Below, one piece after another: positions 7,301 through 9,437 of a DNA stretch of 9,437 bases (within the stretch, counting starts at the first letter, position 1; each line of letters opens with the position of its first letter). Position numbers and translations under genes: made by a program. The stretch is from an uncultured Sutterella sp. (GTDB taxonomy: Bacteria > Pseudomonadota > Gammaproteobacteria > Burkholderiales > Burkholderiaceae_F), in contig CAAGAT010000089.1 of the NCBI GenBank assembly GCA_900767875.1, positions 1 to 9,437 of the forward strand, in the 5' to 3' direction. The notes beneath the pieces were generated by a model. That model made no database searches. It was given only the letters and a program-made list of their open reading frames with translations, and was not told the origin of the DNA.

Positions 7301-8201
7301 AAGAAGGCTGATTAAGCAGGTCCGAGGGTTTAGAAAGCACAAGCAAAGCGCTCAGAAATTCAACCAGCGGTTCGACTCGACGATGTTTTCGTTGCGTGAG
7401 AATGCCGCCGGGGATGTTTGCGGCGCCATTGCCGGCCTGATGAGTCGGTACCGTGCCCTGCCGGTGCTCGAGCGCCAGGTCAGCAATCTGGAAAGCGGCG
7501 GCAAACAGCTCGAACTGGTTTACAAGATGGTCAACGCCCGTTTTATCGCGGACATGATTCTGGCGCATCAGACGGAGCGCGCGTCATGGTGGTACGGTGC
7601 CTCGACCTGGGGGGTTCCGAACCTTTGGGAGGAAGTGAGCGAAGGCTATGCCAAGGACAACAAGGGCAAGAAGGATATTCGGGAGCTGAACGGAAAGTTC
7701 TACCGACCGCTTCAGGTTGCGCCCGGCAGCGCCGTCAATGCCAAATGGACCAGCCGCATTTGTTCGCATTGCGGCAACAACATTTCCGAGCTGATCGCCA
7801 AAGCCAAGGAAGACAAGGTGAAAAATGTGAGCCTTGATCAGAACGGCGATGTGCAGCTTTACGGCAAATGGATCCGGCTTTACAACAGGCCTTCCGCTGA
7901 CGTCGCCAAGCAGGCCAGAAGGCGTAACGAACGCGCGGCCTGGACGGTTCCCTTGGCAAACCGGACATTGGATTTGAATACTTTTGCCAAGTACGCCAAA
8001 GACAACTTAAGGCGTGCGCCCAAGAGCCTTCAGACCAAGGACACGTCGCAGAGCCAGTACTTCTGCGTGTTCAAGGATTGTGAATATCACAATATCGAGC
8101 AACATGCCGACGTCAATGCGGCCATCAATATTGGAAGGCGTTTCCTTGGAGAACTGGTTAAGGAGGAGGACTTCAAAGTCATCCGGGAAAATAAGAAATA
8201 A
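4320..8201 (+). CDS. cas12c: Cas12c, type V-C CRISPR effector
   Basis: With the ATG at 4320 the product has 1293 residues, close to the 1200-1300 usual for Cas12c. A TTG at 4314 would add two residues; a GAAGA at 4306-4310 suits the ATG. The N-terminal two thirds should hold the WED and REC domains. RuvC-I is LSVDQGEIGFAYAVFD (D960), RuvC-II PVLERQVSNLESG (E1051) and RuvC-III EQHADVNAAINIGRRFL (D1264). A four-Cys zinc finger has C1148, C1151, C1249 and C1254. Blocks such as GLSWLFNLGL, QLPHDWCY, RAPKS and DTSQSQYFCV closely resemble published Cas12c1 as I recall it. The protein binds crRNA plus a partner RNA and recognises DNA next to a short PAM. Family reports describe RuvC as maturing pre-crRNA, with target binding rather than DNA cleavage giving interference. 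No HNH domain is seen. The catalytic triad is intact, so the gene is probably functional. Confidence 0.95.
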   Translation: MHQKLKLRDLASGQTLRNYRHRLAGFTQAKDSILTSKFKLELPQGCTFAGTGQAFDVFKTTYEVIEGCQKGSLTYFLFAVVLSGFRILATAPEAAGFAARHAYDEQGFQKAVIQAVGVPLKDFTVEKILKRLNTLPRTGKDGKKKDFVECDIASEYRKSLCGMLPKGARADVVDRIFARIAQELAQNFKAWIELKNNLADACECVDRALEGVGEFPSLRGMVEQETVSLPKNSTIVFDRKVPFFELTPQTAAWAPYAAVSTILGYEEKDPTTDPGKFVTDHLVTVNSNGLSWLFNLGLKLFQNNNAAELCRLFDVPPEEIARVEQVREAALAIPEQALFFKNERPFGYHEFRTTFGGHISSWTSNYINRLKELKTLVDLLGDTLPLPEFRMDGKDFLETTDCKRSEIEVLCKAYAEQKPRIETALKNLLGADAGAVGDDVACVVDFSALVNRLYSVREQIKNALEQAKKYDESEWQGLGEQIQKDFALWDKLDRLPKLNKMTGGVPDIEAEIAQTLETFERVRAGQLEHFNALMDWVRAEALTVDVPASVAQDEKEKAGKRFADKIDADELALRRILQRLARVVQDRFDACAADVKQWFKTQGIFAQEKDANKFFCNREGHLYVSPFSTGRHQAYAMGADVLRNGKRVWESFVAFAKEKEQAYPAYSEAAETLLRLQGLVIGMTVAALPRAVPSDLAALHLTEAVQAESAPEGLRLQMRQGQVTPAVLSKVFNTYSSLMSGALIVLRRTRFFLRTKFIWVGNTSLVYVPKTNTWKMPKARYEGSALWKEIFDSGLIVWANDNEVDVPATFERVAEAWRPEKAWMRELLHQLPHDWCYELSAKQDRKAIRREDLVCGLCLSKDGSKGTKIAPQTFNRKTLARLIGPSAFKERLNALLLHKDSTVGDMNLLADQEYNQKVLADGAIFTRGKLELSLAIPMKTPVVGADESVPAPFKRVLSVDQGEIGFAYAVFDLGEAGNAKALPIATGTVYVPSLRRLIKQVRGFRKHKQSAQKFNQRFDSTMFSLRENAAGDVCGAIAGLMSRYRALPVLERQVSNLESGGKQLELVYKMVNARFIADMILAHQTERASWWYGASTWGVPNLWEEVSEGYAKDNKGKKDIRELNGKFYRPLQVAPGSAVNAKWTSRICSHCGNNISELIAKAKEDKVKNVSLDQNGDVQLYGKWIRLYNRPSADVAKQARRRNERAAWTVPLANRTLDLNTFAKYAKDNLRRAPKSLQTKDTSQSQYFCVFKDCEYHNIEQHADVNAAINIGRRFLGELVKEEDFKVIRENKK

Positions 8202-8215
8202 AGTGCTTTAAAGGC

Positions 8216-8321
8216 TGCGTGTGGTAAGTGAGCGGGCTCGGCTGGCACTTGCCGCATGCACGGCCGGGTCGTGAAACCGGCGAAGATTTTCCATGTTGAT
8301 GACAAAAACCAATATGGAAAA
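8216..8321 (+). ncRNA. Strongly folded interval downstream of cas12c, candidate RNA
   Basis: Only 14 bp after the cas12c stop, TGCGTGTGGTAAGTG (8216-8230) pairs with CACTTGCCGCATGCA (8246-8260): 15 continuous pairs including three G-U. A CCGG/CCGG hairpin follows (8264-8267 with 8277-8280). A third hairpin, TTTTCCATGTTG (8287-8298) with CAATATGGAAAA (8310-8321), has 12 pairs with one G-U. Its 11-nt loop plus the next stem bases reads CAAAAACC, which could pair with GGTTTTG of the repeat with one bulge. That kind of short complementarity is what the name scoutRNA describes, so this is a competing candidate for the partner RNA. It could equally be the folded 3' end of the cas mRNA or the array leader transcript. 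No coding potential or T-run is seen. Confidence 0.4.
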
Positions 8322-8398
8322 AGATGTATTTCCGCATAGGTTTGCCCAGGGGTATTTGGCTAGATATCTTGTTTAATCAAGATGTTTGATGGTAGACT
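8322..8398 (+). promoter_or_regulatory. CRISPR leader and probable array promoter
   Basis: This AT-rich stretch lies directly before the first repeat, on the effector side. A possible promoter is TTGCCC (8342-8347), 17 bp, TATCTT (8365-8370), which would start transcription near 8377; each hexamer matches 4 of 6. Cas1 would integrate new spacers at the 8398/8399 junction. The leader assignment also rests on the terminator at the other end of the array. Confidence 0.5.
8361..8388. repeat. Inverted repeat in the CRISPR leader
   Basis: ATCTTG (8366-8371) and CAAGAT (8378-8383) are perfect arms around TTTAAT. Counting G-T pairs, the stem can extend to 11 bp (8361-8371 with 8378-8388). It lies 10-15 bp from the first repeat, a position where Cas1 or a host factor could dock. 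It also overlaps the proposed -10. Confidence 0.55.
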
Positions 8399-9288
8399 CC
8401 CAGAGTTGTTAGGGTTTTGAAGGTTTCGCCGCTGGGTCGATCCCAGAGTTGTTAGGGTTTTGAAGGTAGGCGTCCAGTTGCTTTCCCAGAGTTGTTAGGG
8501 TTTTGAAGGCCAAGCTCTTATCACCTGCCCAGAGTTGTTAGGGTTTTGAAGGTCACCCATGGCAGTTCACCCCAGAGTTGTTAGGGTTTTGAAGGGCCAA
8601 GACGCTGATGTACCCCAGAGTTGTTAGGGTTTTGAAGGAAAAATATTGCCGGCGACCCCAGAGTTGTTAGGGTTTTGAAGGATCAATGGCGTCAAAAATC
8701 CCAGAGTTGTTAGGGTTTTGAAGGTAGCATCATAAACGTCAGGCCCAGAGTTGTTAGGGTTTTGAAGGGTTCCGGTGCTTCGACTGCCCAGAGTTGTTAG
8801 GGTTTTGAAGGAGATCAGCCTCGTGAAAACCCAGAGTTGTTAGGGTTTTGAAGGAAGCGATGAGTTACGCCGCCCAGAGTTGTTAGGGTTTTGAAGGTCA
8901 GGGTCAATCTCGACGCCCAGAGTTGTTAGGGTTTTGAAGGACCAAATAGTAGCAACTGCCCAGAGTTGTTAGGGTTTTGAAGGTCTTATCCTGCATCGAA
9001 AACCCAGAGTTGTTAGGGTTTTGAAGGATCTGGGTGCGCGATCCCCCCAGAGTTGTTAGGGTTTTGAAGGACAAAGTATCCGTCAGGCACCCAGAGTTGT
9101 TAGGGTTTTGAAGGTGATATGCAGAAGTCTATGCCCAGAGTTGTTAGGGTTTTGAAGGTCAAAAGAGTTTCAGCAACCCAGAGTTGTTAGGGTTTTGAAG
9201 GAAAGACTACGCTTATGCGACCCAGAGTTGTTAGGGTTTTGAAGGACCCGCGGTTTTTAAAGCCCCAGAGTTGTTAGGGTTTTGAAGG
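8399..9288 (+). CRISPR. Type V-C CRISPR array, 21 repeats and 20 short spacers
   Basis: Twenty-one identical 25-nt repeats start CCCAGAGTTG and end TTTTGAAGG, the first at 8399-8423 and the last at 9264-9288. The twenty spacers are all different. Fifteen are 18 nt and five are 19 nt (numbers 8, 14, 16, 17 and 19 from the leader). Spacers this short are a mark of type V-C and V-D systems and match a Cas1-only mini-integrase. Transcription is inferred rightward, in the same direction as cas1 and cas12c, from the leader on the cas12c side and a plus-strand terminator after the last repeat. In crRNA the spacer would lie 3' of the repeat, as in other Cas12 systems. Even the leader-distal repeat is undegraded. 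No spacer has a convincing match elsewhere in the window. Confidence 0.99.
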
Positions 9289-9336
9289 ATCTGAGGGGAG
9301 TGTGTGAAATTTTGTGTCCAGTGAGGTTTTAGGGGT

Positions 9337-9360
9337 GGGCGGAGAAAGCCGCCCTTTCTT
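9337..9360 (+). terminator. Intrinsic terminator after the CRISPR array
   Basis: GGGCGG (9337-9342) pairs with CCGCCC (9349-9354) across a 6-nt loop, AGAAAG, and is followed by TTTCTT and more T-rich sequence. It lies 48 bp past the last repeat and would end the pre-crRNA. It supports rightward transcription; read on the minus strand the stem has no T-run. Confidence 0.75.
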
Positions 9361-9437
9361 ATTTGCCGGGGCTGGGTTTGGACGCCCATCCACCGCAAGC
9401 AAAAGGTTTTCTCAACGCTAAACGTCTGCCCCCGTAA
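9361..9437. other. Right edge of the window, no supported gene
   Basis: The last 77 bases hold nothing I can identify. One minus-strand frame is open from the edge to a TAA at 9359-9361 (ending ASKPSPGK) and could be the tail of a converging gene, but 25 open codons are common by chance. Confidence 0.2.

Noticed and set aside
8171..8177. CTTCAAA near the end of cas12c is complementary to TTTGAAG of the CRISPR repeat.
   Set aside because: Seven bases is a common chance match, it lies in coding sequence, and no second anti-repeat block is next to it.
8345..8349. CCCAG in the leader looks like the start of a degenerate CRISPR repeat.
   Set aside because: The bases after it (GGGTATT) do not follow the repeat, and the spacing to the first true repeat does not fit one array unit.
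8596..8613. Spacer 5 resembles cas1 at 3510-3527 (14 of 18 bases, 13 of the first 14, with TG just upstream), suggesting self-targeting.
   Set aside because: By rough calculation about one such 14-of-18 match is expected by chance for 20 spacers against both strands of this window, and the match has a mismatch at position 6 and three near the end.
9359..9437. A minus-strand frame open from the right edge ending in TAA, possibly the end of a converging gene.
   Set aside because: Twenty-five open codons are frequent by chance, the protein has no recognisable feature and no terminator follows on that strand.

Overview
The window carries a compact two-protein type V-C CRISPR-Cas locus (cas1, cas12c and a 21-repeat array) next to an IS3-family insertion sequence and the stump of a large surface adhesin gene. 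Moderate to high GC, the autotransporter-like adhesin and the strong resemblance of the effector to published gut-metagenome Cas12c proteins (as I recall them) suggest a Gram-negative gut proteobacterium, possibly a Sutterella-like betaproteobacterium. The taxon is an inference, not a reading.

Layout. At 1-1110 (minus strand) is an open, Ala/Thr/Val/Ser/Gly-rich adhesin passenger fragment that runs off the left edge and is cut exactly at an IS end. At 1111-3031 is a complete IS3-family element on the minus strand, with 19-bp terminal inverted repeats, orfA, an A7 frameshift site and a DDE orfB. It has an unusually long structured tail and no visible target-site duplication. At 3032-3116 is the short upstream region of cas1, next to an outward-facing TTGACA in the IS end. 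cas1 occupies 3117-4193, an intricate 120-bp spacer follows, and cas12c occupies 4320-8201. A structured interval and leader (8202-8398) precede the array (8399-9288), which is followed by a terminator (9337-9360). No cas2 or cas4 is present.

How the parts work together. In the described type V-C systems Cas1 alone integrates unusually short spacers, and Cas12c matures its own crRNA with the RuvC site and needs a second small RNA (scoutRNA/tracrRNA). The array fits: 25-nt repeats and 18- or 19-nt spacers. The most interesting signal is in the cas1-cas12c gap. Read on the minus strand it contains two blocks complementary to adjacent parts of the CRISPR repeat, separated by about 70 nt with internal stem-loops. 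A good promoter would start the RNA at the first block. This is my leading candidate for the partner RNA. A second strongly folded interval just downstream of cas12c is a competing candidate. Neither has been tested here.
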